A stretch of DNA of 64,000 nucleotides from assembly GCA_033439795.1 (NCBI GenBank), contig JAUTDP010000010.1, positions 2,852,001 to 2,916,000 on the forward strand, in the 5' to 3' direction. The stretch is from Sordaria brevicollis. Taxonomy: Eukaryota; Ascomycota; Sordariomycetes; Sordariales; Sordariaceae. A model generated the notes under the pieces. It was not told the origin of the DNA. It searched no databases and worked only from the letters and a program-made list of their open reading frames with translations. A program made the position numbers and the translations under genes. The first letter of the stretch is position 1. Every line of letters begins with the position of its first letter. Positions 11,644 to 25,300 of this stretch are shown piece after piece.

Positions 11644-14600
11644 ATGGATATCGCGAGAACGGTACCAAGCAGTAGGGCCATAGCGCTGTACGCTTTCGAC
11701 TCTCCCAAGAGTCCCAAAACAACCTCCACCAGTAGCCGCGGGCGAACCAAGGCCGACCACGACGTTAACCCACCCAGCAAGCCAAGCACGCCTTTCAGCA
11801 GGGGCAAGTCGCGGGCCGGCCGCACGTCAACCAGCACCACCACCAGTACATCCAGCACTCCCGCACCCAGCTCCAATTCCAGCGGAAACGACACCACCAC
11901 AACCACAGCTGCGGCAGACACAAAGAAGCCGGGAGGCTTGCTGAAACTCGATATCCCCCGCACTGGCTCCGACACTGGGACAAGCATTGGCGCTGTTGCT
12001 GCTGCTGGCCGGCATGAGATGAGTGGTCCTGCGCATATACTTACGAGGACGGCTCCGGCTGTCGTCACTACCACCACCCCTACGAGCGCAACCAAGTCGC
12101 CCACCAGTCCGACAGATAGTACCCATACCCATATCCACAGGCTGTCCACCCTCTTTACCTCCGGCCGCTGCAACTCTCTTCCCAGTCGCATCGACTTTCT
12201 CAACTCTCCCACAAGTCCCGTCTCCCCAACGAGCGTTCCCCCGACCCTCCCGGACCTCAATGTTCCTCTTACACTAGACTTTGCTGCAGAGCTTGAACGG
12301 TCGTTAAGCATTGGCTCCAAGATCGAGCCATTGCGTGGTGTGGCCCCGAAAGAAACAGTCGTTACCATCAAGGACGCCGAGCCAGAGACACCGCCCGCTA
12401 TTGCGCCCGTTACGCCCGCTGTTGTACCCGTTAGCACAACCGAACCGGCCCCGGCAAAGACGACCGCGATCAAGACCACGACCACGACCTCGACGGCCCC
12501 GATTATCCCACCAAAGTCGCCAGCGCGAGAACCGCTTCCTCGCAGGAAATCAATGATTGATCGTCCGCGCTCATGGATGCCTGGTTCTTCGACCACGACT
12601 GTGATCTATGACGCCAAGGAGACCGCAGAGGACCGTCGCACCAGAAAATTGTCGAAACCGAATCATGCTGGTGGGGCGCTGGAGGCCGCCGCGCAGGAGA
12701 CAACAAAGGAATTGCAGAGACCCAAGACCGCCAGCGTAGAATCCTTTGCCGATTATGCGAAGCGCTCGTGGATAACGACTTCAAGGTCTCCGTCACCACC
12801 CGCAAAAAAGCTAGAAAAGCAATCGCCAGTCGAGGGCCACAGTGAAGGACGCAGGACGTCCAAAGGATTGCTCGGGCTTGGCAGTAGGAAGGACAAGTCT
12901 GGGGGTGTTAGTGGGAGCGCCACAGGGGCAGGTGGTGGTGACGCAGATGCCGGCCGGCCGCAAGAAAGTAGCCGGAGTCGAGCTCTGCAGCGGGCAAGTA
13001 CCTTTGTGGCTCGGATGAAACAGCGACCCCAGAGTGTCTTCTCCAAAAGCTCGTCATCCACCTCGGTATCGGCTTCATCGGTCAACAGCTCCAAATCAAG
13101 TGACATTGACAGCAACGCGTCTTCCGTCCCTGACACCAGCGCTTCCGGAACCAAGTCCGTTGATCAGCCCACCCCTACCACCACGACCACAAAGTTGGTG
13201 CAAGCAAAGGATGCCAAACACGATGTTTCGAGCAACAACAGCGACGCCCCATCAACAACCAGGAATTCGTCTCTGGACACTACTGTTACAGCAGCTACCT
13301 CCGAAAACGCATCCCAGTCAACCGCAGACACGAGCATCACCATGCCACACCCTTCGTCCGGCGACCCTCTATGGTCGACCTTCCGTACGCTCGACAGCGA
13401 GTTTTCCAAATTCGTGGCCAAGAATTCGACCCCAATGCGAATGAACGTAGTACGATCGACGCTTGTACCTTTCCTCCGCAGCACGTCACACCACCCATCC
13501 AACTCGAACACAAAGCAGCTTTCCCCAGAAGACTTTGACCGTCGAGCAACGATTTTGAACAAATGGTGGAACGGCCTTTTGGACATGCTGGATGCTGGAC
13601 AGTCCAGGCTGGAAAGAAATGCCTTCGCTGTGTCCATGGGCACCGGCTCGGCAACGTCCCCTCCCCCCACGTTGGGCACTAATCTGCAACCAGTGGCAGG
13701 TGTCGACAGGCCGACTTTGCTCGAAACCATCACCATTATTATGATGCGTCCTGAGTGGAGGGCATGTACCAGCTCTTTCCAGCCTCTAGCACAACGTTCA
13801 CCAGAGGAGCGTGTGCGCGCCCGATCATCGACACAGTCAACTGCAGACGATACCGAGTTATCGGCCATTGAGTTTGTCGCCCAATCAGCGGAGCACAATG
13901 TCCGGACCATGTTCGTCAACAGCCTTACCAGGCAAATGGCTCTCGTGGTAGATAAGATGTCACTACGACATGCGCCCCTTAGCTTGGTCAACTGGAGTGG
14001 CAAGGCATGCGCCTATGCATTCTTCTTCGTTCCTGGGATAGCGGACGTCCTTGTGCGTCTCTGGCAATTGAACAGCGATCTTTTGCGCCGGACTTCAGAC
14101 GAATTTGGGCTTCCAAGGAGGAGTAAGGGCGAGAGTGAGGATATTGTCGCGCTTTTCCCACCACATCTTGGGAAATTGGGTTGGACGTCGGTCAAGACGC
14201 TGGGCAACAAGTTGCGCCTCGCAGCAAAGCTACCTCTTAACCAAGCCAAGATTGCCTGGCACGGGCCCTGGGTCTCAAGATGGCGCGGAGGTGATACCGA
14301 CTTGTTCTATATCTTCTGCAAGTACTATCACATTCTTGCTGCTGACTTTATGCCGGAAGGTCTTCCTCTCGTTGAGAAGGCGCGTGCGCCAGCCTTTGTC
14401 CTGGTGCATGCTCAGCTTCTCTCAACCTTGGACGGCGCGATTCACCGTCAGGCCTCTATGGACGCATTGCTAGGACCGCCAATTGCTGATAGCCTCCATG
14501 GTACCGACGCGACCATGACCGGAGCTACTGGACTTTCGCTGCCCAGCAATGTCTTGAAGGGGATGGATGAGAACAGACTTGTCGCCTTGCTGAAGGATAT

Positions 14601-16410
14601 GTTGTCGGAAAAGAGCGTGGTCGGATCCGAGATCAGGCACAGTTTTGCCGAGTCATTCATGGCTGTGATGGTTGCTGCTACGAAGCGGACATCTAGATAT
14701 GAGCATGCCGCTTGCTTCATGCTTTGCGATTTCCTCCAAGAAGCCCTTACGGCGGTTGACTCCTACCAAAGCAACCAGAACAACAGCGTCGCCACTTCGC
14801 CCATCCAGGAGTCGATGCCCACCACTTTCGACACCCCTAGCTCGTTCGTCAACTACATTGACTGGGCTTTTTGGTTTGAGGTCGGCAAGTTGATTATGGA
14901 TTCCAACAATACCATGTCCGAGATTCGCATCATCTCCTTCATCTACTCGGTGTGGGATGCCATTGTGGCTGACCCGACACGCAAGGAAAAACTGTGCTGC
15001 GAGTGGTTGTTGTCGGAGGAGACGTTTGAGAGGTTCTTCAATCATTGGTGTCCCATGGTCCGCGCCTACTACATGCGTCTGCTGTGTTGGCGTGTCTGCA
15101 GGGACACTGGAAGTGTTAATGAGCTGGACAAGTGAGTTTGCCTTATTGAAGTGAATTCCTGGTGCAGAGTGCTGACCGAGATGAACAGTAAAATCTTCCT
15201 GCTTGTTGCACAGCGATTGAGAACCGTCTGGTCACACTACCTTTGGCTATGGCAGACTGCTGAAGCCGAGGGTCGTATGCCTCCCTCGACAGCCCCTTGT
15301 CTCCCAACACCTGGCAAGCGATTTTTGATCATCCGGAGCGAAGTTCAACCATCGCAGACGCCCTTGTATCTCGGTTTCGACTCCTTCACCAGCTCATTCC
15401 CGGGCATGGATGGCGCATCTGACTACCAGTTCACCAACACTGACAACAGGGCGAGCATGAGGGTCGAAGAGACTTCCAAGAAGAGATGGTCTCTTCTGGG
15501 CAAGGTTCTCTCTTTTACTGCTTCGCAGGCCCAGCAGCCCAATGGCGCCCCTAACGGAAAGCGAACATGGGATGAAGAACTTGAGCAAGCCAGGCGCGAA
15601 ACTGCTGCGGCTGCCGCAGCTCGGGCTGGTCCTGTTCCACCTCCAAAACAGAACTCGTCGATGAACGCCAAGCCGTCTTCCGACTCGGCTTCGTCCACCG
15701 GATCTGCTCCTGTCTACGATGCGGCCACCTTCGTGTTCCGGTTCGCGCTCACGTGGCAAGGCAATATGGTTGGACCCCAGCGTGATATGGTCTTGTACCG
15801 GCCCCGCCTACCAGCCCCCGCTCAATCAAGGGTTCTCACTCGCGCCATCGTCTCCGACGGATCTCCCAACGATGAGGTCTACAGCCCCGGCTCGCACCTC
15901 ATCAAGCCTGGTCTTCCGCCCGTCACCCGTCGCTACAGCGGACAATCAGAGACAGGTCTCATCAATCACGTCCGCAACGCTCGTCCTCTATCCATCGAAG
16001 CTTCGCCAGCTCCCCCAGAAAGAAACCCGAACCGCCGCCGCTCAACAAGCATCAACCTCGCTATTCTCCACGGTGTTGGCGAGTCTGATGATGACGGTCC
16101 GCTGGTCAAAACTCGCTCTGCTGCAAGCATGCAGGATGGTAGCCCCTTTGCCCGCGCTCGCTCGCCGCCACCTACTGGGTTTGACAGCGAGGTCAGCCGG
16201 TTGAACCTTGCGGTACGCGCTGTGAAGCCCGTGGGTATTTACGCCTCGGGTGCGGTCTATACTGGCAGGGCTCTGGCGGAGTGGAGTCTGGTGGTGAGTG
16301 AGTGCAACAGCTTTGTTGATCGGAGGAGAGATGAGGGCGTGTTGGGTTTGAGAGATGTGGAGGTACCGAACTTGGGAGTGGAGGGCATGGGTTTGAAGAG
16401 AGGAGGTTAA
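11644..16410 (+). CDS. Large DUF1765-domain fungal protein
   Basis: Exons 11644-15131 and 15189-16410 join across a 57-base GTGAGT...ACAG intron (codon AA|T) and give 1569 residues. Residues 1 to about 580 are low-complexity Ser/Thr/Pro/Lys sequence typical of a disordered, phosphorylatable tail. From about 590 the chain becomes structured and helix-rich (PLWSTFRTLDSEFSKFVAK onward). The DUF1765 region lies near residues 1060-1190 and includes FWFEVGKLIMDSNNTMSEIR, WDAIVADPTRKEKLCCEWLL and HWCPMVRAYYMRLLCWRVCR, crossing the exon junction. The C-terminal 300 residues are again variable. DUF1765 is a fungus-restricted domain of unknown function, so no role is claimed. The 11644 ATG is the first in frame after a long leader; the next in-frame ATG is about 120 codons later. 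The intron is supported by continuous domain sequence on both sides. Confidence 0.88.
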
Positions 16411-19318
16411 GATACCCCCGACACATACGCTGGAATGGTTGTCGATTGATGTGGTTGAAGCGAAGCGTGCGGTGGAAAAGCTGGCTGGATGGAAGCCAGC
16501 ATGACTTTGGAATGACATTTCTCTCTGGATTTTGGATTTGTCGGTTGTTGAGATACCCTCCCTTTTTATTACCTTTTACCCCCTTCATTTTCAACAATGG
16601 CGGCACACTTCTTTTTTGGATGAGCATTGAATGCCTGGCATGGCATGGGGTTTGGCCCACATCATTATCATCATCTATCATTATCAACATATACCCACCC
16701 ACCACCAACCTTTCTGTCACTACAGCTCTACGAACATTTTCCTTGGCACTCAAACAAGCAACAAAAAACTGGCGTTTCTCGGGTCAACAACTTCACATAT
16801 TCTCCTTGATCACCTAATTCGCTTCATCATCACCACACGTCTTCGACGCTTTGCTTCGAATCTTCGATCTACTTGTTTTCATCTTTTTTGCTGCATAGAC
16901 CATCCATACAAAAATCTTTCACACATATATACCTGTTTATATACACAGCAACACACGGCTGGGCTGGCATTTCAGACCACATACATACCGTTCGGGATTT
17001 TTTTTTCCCGCCATATATACAAAATCACATAAGCAACACTTTTTTTATTGTTCACTTGATTTGTTTTGTGTTGTTCTGTTCTGTTCTGTTCTGTTTAAAA
17101 TTTCCCGCATGGCGCAGGGCTGGCTTGTTTTGATATTTGGGACTTGTTGATTCTGTTTTGTTCTGTTCATAGAAGAAGAAGTAGGAAAGTTTGAGATTCG
17201 GGCTACGTTTAGCTTGATGCGATGCGATGCGCTTCTGTAGAAGCAAAAGCAGTATTGTTTATGTATATTGGGGATGATGGGGCTAAGTTTGGGGAGTAAT
17301 TGAAAATGTTTTCACACCCTTCGGATTATGAGTAGGAGTTAGTTTGAAGGTGGTGTGGTGATTCATGGTGTTGATGGCATGGCATGGAAGGAAAAGTTTG
17401 GGGATGGGAGGTGGGGAGTGATAGAATGGTGGTAATAGAGTTGTTGAAGACACTCGATCGTTGACTTCGTGCATTGCACGTGCTTCATGGTGATTATTTC
17501 CTGCTGCTCGGTCTTGCTCGACTCGAAAGGTTGACCTTCTCAAGAAGTTTTGATGGTTACACGAGGCATGGTTTAGATGAAAGCCTCGCATATCTGCCTG
17601 CCTGCAGGCAAAGAATACCTGCTAGGTTGCTTGGTACATCCGGTACCTGTACTCTTTCTCTACTCATGTAAACTTCTCGTACCCAAACCTTCACCTCAAC
17701 ATCCTCACTTACTTGTAGTTTCCTTAATCTTAATCATTTTCCCGCCAATAATTATCATTCATAGCAATCCTTATAGACGTAGCACCTGTCGAAACCAGAC
17801 CGAGACGCAAGTACTTGCGCGAATATCGCGAAATCACCCCCGAGCGATTTTATTCCTCACCTTTTACTCCGGTACCAAATCCACTCTCTTAATCTTATTT
17901 CCTTCGTTTTTCTCCTCTTTCCGCAAGACCCCACATTTCGTCACGCAATTCCAATGATTTCTCAGAGTTCACCGTCTCTCAATCTCATATGTTCACCGCC
18001 AGTTGCGCAACGGAGAAAGATCAGATTGCATCGGACTGCGAGCGGAAATGGTGGAGGTCTGCCGAGGGGTGGAGAGTTGCGGGTTTGGGGGATGGGTGAT
18101 GGGAGGTGAGAGGGTGGTGAGAGAGGGTTCAAGTCTGAGATATCGAGAGAGGGGAAGAAGTATAGACGGGTGAACGACGCCGGGACCTGACGAGTACGAT
18201 ATGATGGCTTGAGGACAACTTAACCTTCAACACTCTATTACCTAACGACGATATTCACGTCTAGGCACCGACTTTTCCGAAACCAAACCGACTTTGATCC
18301 TGAGAGGAGATTTGGCAAGGTCCTTCCTTTCGATCCAAATCTCTGCTTCGTTTGGAATCGAAATTGTTGCTCTCTCTCCACTTCGATATTATCGGTCATT
18401 TGGGGGGGTTTTCGTTCGAGGCGAGGTACAAACGAGAGATTTCTTGACTACCTGCGAACCTTTGGAGATATCTTTTCTCTGCTTCTCCTGCTACTCCTGT
18501 CACCATTCACTGCTTGATATCGACGGCAACGACAGTAACGATAGCTGCGAGAAACGACAGGATAACGACAGAAACGGAAAGGCAACGCCGTGGTCAAGAA
18601 AACCTCCAAGAGAGTTGAGCAGAAGGTTTAACACGACAACGACACTGCTCGAAATATACTGAGTATCGGAATCCAAGTTACGGGCTCAGTTCGACGGACG
18701 AGTACCTCATCTCACCACTGGTTCGCCGCTGTACACGTCGTTGAGAGCATCAACTCCATCCATAGGGCAAGTACTCGCAAGCTGGGAAACTTTCTCCACG
18801 GGGAAAGAAGAACAAGAACGGATATTTGAGTGTGTATGAACTGGCCCAATCAAAGGAAAGCTGTTGCAAGCTCCCAGTCAAGGTCCAGGTTCTGCACCTG
18901 TTGAACGAAGACACTCCAGCATACCAAGCAAAAAGGACTGCTTACCCGGCCAGTTACACAAAAGATTGGAGAATCAGCTTCCTCTCATCAGTTCGTCCTT
19001 TTCTGTGAGATCACAATCGAAGGTGGAAGGAAAAAGAAAGCGCTCGGTTCTTTGATCTCGAAGTGTTGCAATCGCCCGGCCAATATCAAATTCAGGTACC
19101 GACTGCACTAACACTTACACGCCGCCAAGCTCACCAAGACAAAGAGCACCACTAACAGCGGGGTCAACGTTTTGGCATATGCAGATAAGGTGTTCCCCTG
19201 CCACTGCAAGCCAAGCTCCTGCACTAACCACATAGATAAATCTGAACGCGCAGGCACCTGACGGCGCGTTCTGTGTGTGTGGGGGGTGTCTGTGTTTTCC
19301 TCCAGCGTCGCGCGCGCC
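16411..19318. other. Intergenic region upstream of the RecQ gene
   Basis: It should hold the 3' end of the DUF1765 transcript and the promoter and leader of the helicase. A TTCTG repeat cluster lies near 17068-17165. Small frames (for example 18294-18662, 122 codons) resemble no known family and most likely lie in the helicase leader. No RNA gene was found. Confidence 0.5.
17068..17167. repeat. TTCTG microsatellite cluster
   Basis: Four to five contiguous TTCTG units at about 17070-17094 are followed by degenerate copies near 17150-17167. The flanks are T-rich, giving a degenerate simple-sequence tract in a likely untranslated region. Confidence 0.7.
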
Positions 19319-22300
19319 ATGGCGGAACGGGAAGGAACGTCTTGTACCCCACCGCCGCCGCCGCTGCTGCCATCGCCGCAGAACAATACCGCGTTTGATA
19401 CTACGGGGACGACGCGATCCAATCAATTGTCGTCGTTGTTGACGACATCTTCACACCTTGAACCCTCCTTCCACTTGGGAGGTAGCTCTATTGGCACAGG
19501 TAGTAGCAGTGGTGATAGTAGCTCCTTCCACTTCCTCCCTACTACTCCTGCAAATTCTTTTGTGCAGCAGCAGCAACCACAGTCCCAGGTGCCGCTTTCC
19601 AATTCTGAATCTTCTGCATTATCTTCGCCGCTACAATTACCGTCCTGGGTACCGCATTCCTTACGAGTTCTCTACCATTTCACCCGCGCCGGCTCGGCTG
19701 CTGCCTCTGAAGGGACCACAGAAGCGCTAACTCCCAATGCGTCCGGCGGCGTACTCGGCCGGTTGCTCACGAATCCGACAGCGCAATCCACGCTCATGAC
19801 GCGCAACAACTGGGGCGAGCAAGTTTCTTGGCTGAGAAGATCGGGAAATTCCATTGCCATACCGGACGGGCCAGTGTATCCTAGCCTGAGTGCTGCGACT
19901 GCGATATCGAGTGCGATTCCTACGACGAGTGGTGTCACTTTTGAGAGCGACACTTACAACACATACAACAACAACATCCCGAGTCCAGCTGTCACCAACA
20001 ACCAAACAACAACAACAAGTCTTGGTGGAGTGGGAGGACTAGGAGGTGGACCAAGAGGAGGAGCAGGAGGAGGAGGAGTACCTTCACAGCAACATCAGCA
20101 AAGAACAACACCTTCGTTTGCCGTACCACCACTTCCGCGACCAACAGCTCCCGTCCCAGTACCAGTCTACCAGCCGCCACTGGCACCTCCGCCGAGACCA
20201 CTGCCTTCGTACCCTTCAGTCCCGACATCAACGAGTTCAACTTCTGTTGCGAATTCGAGGTACACAAACAACTCGACTCCTGCGACGAAGAACACAAACA
20301 CATCATCCTCGACAACCAATGACGCCCAACGAACCGCTGCTACAACACGCCAACAGTTTGCCCCGGAGGTAGAGTCGACGGATACGGACACAAATACGGT
20401 TGGAGTTGGAGTTGGATTTGGAGGAGGAACAGCTGGAGGAATGGCGAAGCTCTCGGTCAAGAATAACCTGCCACGGCCGCACTTGGTGTCGTTGTCGTCA
20501 GGATCAGGGTCAGGATCTAGGTCAGCTTCTGCTAAGCATGGAAGCGCCAGTTCCAGTACCTTTGAACGGCAGGAACAACAACAAAAGCGTCAAAGAGGGC
20601 ATACAGAAGCACCACAGCCACAGCAGCATCAGCAGCAGCAGCATCAGCAACAACAGGCCCAAGCACAAGCACAGCAAAATGCCCGTAATACAGTTGCAGA
20701 CAGACCGCAGCCTACACCACAACAGCGGCCACCGCAGAACCTGCTTACACCTGCTTCGACCACGGGCGCCAGCGTCGGTCCGTTCCAACGAGCATATTCG
20801 GCTTCATTAGCTGCGAGACAGTCACCCTCGACAAATCTGATCCGTCCAAAGACCGATTCGCCAGCTACTACTGCTTTGCCTTTCAAGAACAAGAACCTCC
20901 GTCACCCCGTACCTACTCCCGACAGTCCGATCGTTGACGATGACATCTTTTCCGACGCCGTCGATCTAACTGAAGAACTCGACCATGATGATAGCAAATA
21001 TGGCGGTAAGGACAAAGATCAAACCGACAACGACAACACAGTCGCTTCGAGTTCGTTAATAGGATTCGGCGATGACAAGCTACTGTGGCGTGAGGATTTC
21101 GCTGAAAGGGCAGATCCGGTGGACGGCAGAGGCCGCAGCACGCCTCGCCAGGTCAAAAAGCGGAAAATATCCAATGCCTACAACACGAAGGGCGAGGATG
21201 TCTCGCTTTTTGACGACGAAGAGGACGAGTTCATGGACATCAATAAGCTTGTTTCGGACGATCGGGAAACCACGCCAAGGCCGAAAGCTGCATCAAGGTT
21301 CGTGTCAACCAGCTTGCCACCCACAGTCGCGGTACAACGGGGCCGTTCACCTAAGAGGCGGGAGGCTGCGTTTGAGAATCGCGTAACGGAGCCACCTTTT
21401 CCTGAACGGGATGAAGAGCCTTCGTTTCTCTCCAGTCCAGACGTCGACAATTCACGTAAACGAAAATCATCTGGTTCGCCAAGGGGGTTGAGAACGCCAA
21501 GGGCGCAGTCCAAACAGACGGAAGATATCCCAGGTACAACAACCACCAAAAAACCAAGGCGCAGTGAAGTGATGGATTCTGAGGATGAAGCGTTCACACC
21601 ACTTTCTGCTGCATCGGTGCCTAGAAGTGCGGAGTCATTCAAAAGTGGAGGAACCACAACTCGTGAACTGGGTTTGGATGAGGACACGGTTATGGACACA
21701 CCTAGTCGGCCACCCATTGAGCCTACTTTACCAACCATCGAGTCGGCGGAAAGTCGACCGCCGCCACCGCCGCCAACCATGGATCTACCGTCGCGAAAAC
21801 CTCTGGAGCCTCTAAACACTCCGCGCAACCAGCTGCTTGTTGATTCGCAACGATCAACACAGCAGGCGTCGGTTGGACCAAGTTTCACTGCTGCCAGTAC
21901 TCTTGGACAGAGTTTCGCCCAAAGCAGTACGCTCGCTGAGAGCTCGCTGCCGCCGTCGATGCAGCAGCCAAGTGCAGACCCCATTAGTTCAAGGGAGAAC
22001 AGCAACTTTGAGGACTTTGATTACAATACTCACAAGCCTTTGCTGGAGCTCTTCATTCAGCACCCAGACGTCTTGGAAAGTGAACTGAGCGCCGTTAACA
22101 ACGAGCTTCGGGAGAACATGGTCAAGATGCGGGAGAGTCTGCGCCTTCCCAAAGAGGAACGAGACAGGGCGCGCGAAGAAGTCAAGAAGGAGAAGGAGAC
22201 GCTCAAGCGACGGGATTTTGCGCTTAAAGCCCTGCAAGAAGAGCACAAGGCCTACCTCAAAAAGAGCGGCGAGCGACAGTCCATCGAAGATGAAATTTCT

Positions 22301-25300
22301 CGCGCTTACGCCGAAGAAAATGATGAGTACGAGGAGCAACTGATGGCGCAGCTGGACAAGTTGAGCGATGAGGTTGAGGCCATCGAGAGGAGCCTGACGA
22401 AGAATATCGTCGTGGCGGGTATCACGGAGAGGAGCTTCGTTGCCATTAAGAAGGAGCAGGAGGATGAGAGGAAGCCTATCATCATCGCCACTCCCACTCC
22501 TTCGAGGACTACTGAACCACCCCCGGTCTTGCCATCGACGGAGTATCATAATTCTCAGCAGGTCATTTTGCAGACTCAGCATCCGGGTATGCAACAAGCC
22601 GCTGCTCAGCGTATGCCACCACCGCCGACGCCAACTTTCCATACAGCGCGCCAGACACCGCAGTCGTATCAGAATAGGCCGTCATACAACTCATATCCTG
22701 ATATCACGCCGGAAGAAGCGATGATGTTCGACGAAGACCCCTTCATGGAACAGCATCATCATCATCAACCTTCTGCTCCTCCCTTCCAGGCCACCCTTCC
22801 TCAGCGCAACAGCCCTTACAAGACGGCCCCAGCCAAACCCGTCCACGGCCACGATTATTTCGACGATGAAGATGACGACGCCGATCTGCTAGCTGCGGTG
22901 GACAGCGTAGTGACGTCTACTTCTACAAGCAACAACAATAACGGCAACAGCCTGACACGATCTCGCTCGGTAATGTCAATAGCATCATCCACGGCGACCA
23001 CGATCAAGCCGAGGAAAAAGAACGAGAATGCCACCGCCAAGAAGAAAAAGTCGCGACAGGCGGAGCTGTCGATGCCGCCTGAGAAGATGAAGTATCCGTG
23101 GTCGAACGATGTGCGCAAGGCGCTGAAGGATCGGTTCAGGATGGCGGGGTTCAGGCAGAATCAGTTGGAGGCTATTAATGCTACGCTTGGTGGGAAGGTG
23201 AGTACTCTGCATATGGCTGAGAGGAAACTGGAAAGGGAAGGAGTATGCTAACGAGTTGATGACAATAGGACGCCTTCGTGCTGATGCCAACTGGTGGTGG
23301 CAAGTCTCTTTGCTATCAGTTGCCAGCTGTGGTCAAGAGCGGCAAGACACGCGGTATCACGGTGGTTATTAGCCCGCTGCTAAGTCTGATGCTGGATCAG
23401 GTCAACCATCTGGCAAACCTGATGATTACAGCTTACGCCTTCAACGGAGATATGACTCCAGAAACCCGCCGAATGGTAATGCAAAAGCTTGATGCTGCAC
23501 ATCCAGAGCATGAACTACAGCTTCTCTACGTCACCCCCGAAATGGTCAGCAAGAACCAGACGTTCGTCAACAAGATGAGGGACCTCTACCAGAGGAACAA
23601 ACTGGCAAGAATCGTTATCGACGAGGCTCACTGCGTCAGTCAATGGGGCCACGACTTCCGACCCGATTACAAAGCTATAGGAGAGTTTCGTAAGAAGTTT
23701 CCCGGAGTCCCCCTCATGGCATTGACGGCTACGGCAACTGAAAACGTCATTGTGGATGTGAAGTACAACTTGGCAATGGAGGCCTGCGAGACATTTTCCC
23801 AGAGTTTCAATCGACCCAACCTCTACTACGAAGTCAGGATCAAGGAGCAAAATCTCATTGCCCGCATCGCAGACTTGATTCAAGAGAAGTATCACAACCA
23901 AACGGGTATCATCTACACCTTGTCAAGGAAGAGTGCGGAGAATATTGCCAAAAACCTCCAGGAGAAGCACCACATCAAAGCGAAGCACTACCATGCCTCC
24001 ATCACCACCGACGAAAAAATTCAAGTCCAGCATGACTGGCAAACCGGCGAGGTCAAAGTCGTAGTAGCCACCATTGCCTTCGGCATGGGTATCGACAAGC
24101 CCGACGTCCGCTTCGTCATCCACCAGCACATTCCCAAGTCGCTGGAAGGTTACTACCAAGAGACCGGTCGTGCCGGCCGTGATGGCAAGCCATCCGACTG
24201 CTACCTCTACTTTGCCTACGGCGACATCCAGAGTCTGAGGCGCATGATTGCCGACGGCGATGGCGACAAGGCGCAAAAGGAGCGTCAACTCCAGATGCTC
24301 AACCGAGTAGTCACCTACGCCGAATCCACACACACATGTCGGCGCCAAGAGGTGCTCCGCTATTTCGGGGAGGAGTTCGACTACAAGCTGTGCAAGGACG
24401 GGTGCGACAACTGTCGGGCGGGACGCATTTCGAAGTCGACGGAGATGAGGGATTTTACGGAAATCGCCTCCGCGGCGATCCAGATCGTCAGAGCCCACGA
24501 GGAGCCCATTACGCTGGGCAGGCTGTGCGATGTGCTGATGGGAAAGAAGAAGGGCGAGCTCGGCGGTTTCCCGCACTTTGGTATCGCGAAGAAATCCACG
24601 CAGAGGGAGCTGCAGAGGATCGTGATGCAGCTCAACTTCCACAAGGCGCTGGGAGAGAAGAATATCATGAATGGGGCCGGGATGCCGATTACTTATTATA
24701 TCCCTGGACCGGAAGCTAACGCTTACCTTTACAAGCGGAAAAAGCTGGAGCTGCCCGTTCCATCGAATAGGTCCGTCGAACCGTCGGCTCGGTCTAAGCA
24801 GCGGAGTCGGCGTGCTGAGGAGGACATTATGGTGGATGAGCCGGAACTGCCTACGTTGCCTACCTTGCGACGACCACCAACGTCAACGAATGTTTCCTCG
24901 CCGGTGAGGGTAACAAAGAAGCGGAACTCCAAGGTGCTACCGACTCTGATCGCCGACTACGAAGAGCCCAGCTCTGATGGCCCTCACGGCCCTCTCCACG
25001 CCAACGGCTACGAGCGCGACAACTTCGTCGTATCCGATAACGTCGAACCCGAAGACGAAGAAGAAGAAGCCTTCGAGCCCATGCGTCCTTCTCGCCGCGG
25101 TCCAGCCTCCCGCGCCACTCGTCCTCAACACCGCCAAACCACCCTCTACGACTCACTCTCCCACAACAACAACCAACCTCAACCTTCGCAAACCATGTCC
25201 CAACACCTCGCCACTTTAGGCCCGCCCATCGACCAGCGCAGCATGCAAAACCCGCGCTGGGCGCAGCTCGACGAAGTACACCAGGACATCATCGAGACTT

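Noticed and set aside
11601..12596. Minus-strand open frame of 331 codons
   Set aside because: It is antisense to the Ser/Thr/Pro-rich start of the DUF1765 gene. Its Val/Gly-rich sequence is what the complement of such DNA gives.
19277..19318. RecQ start at 19277
   Set aside because: That codon is GTG; the first ATG in the frame is at 19319.
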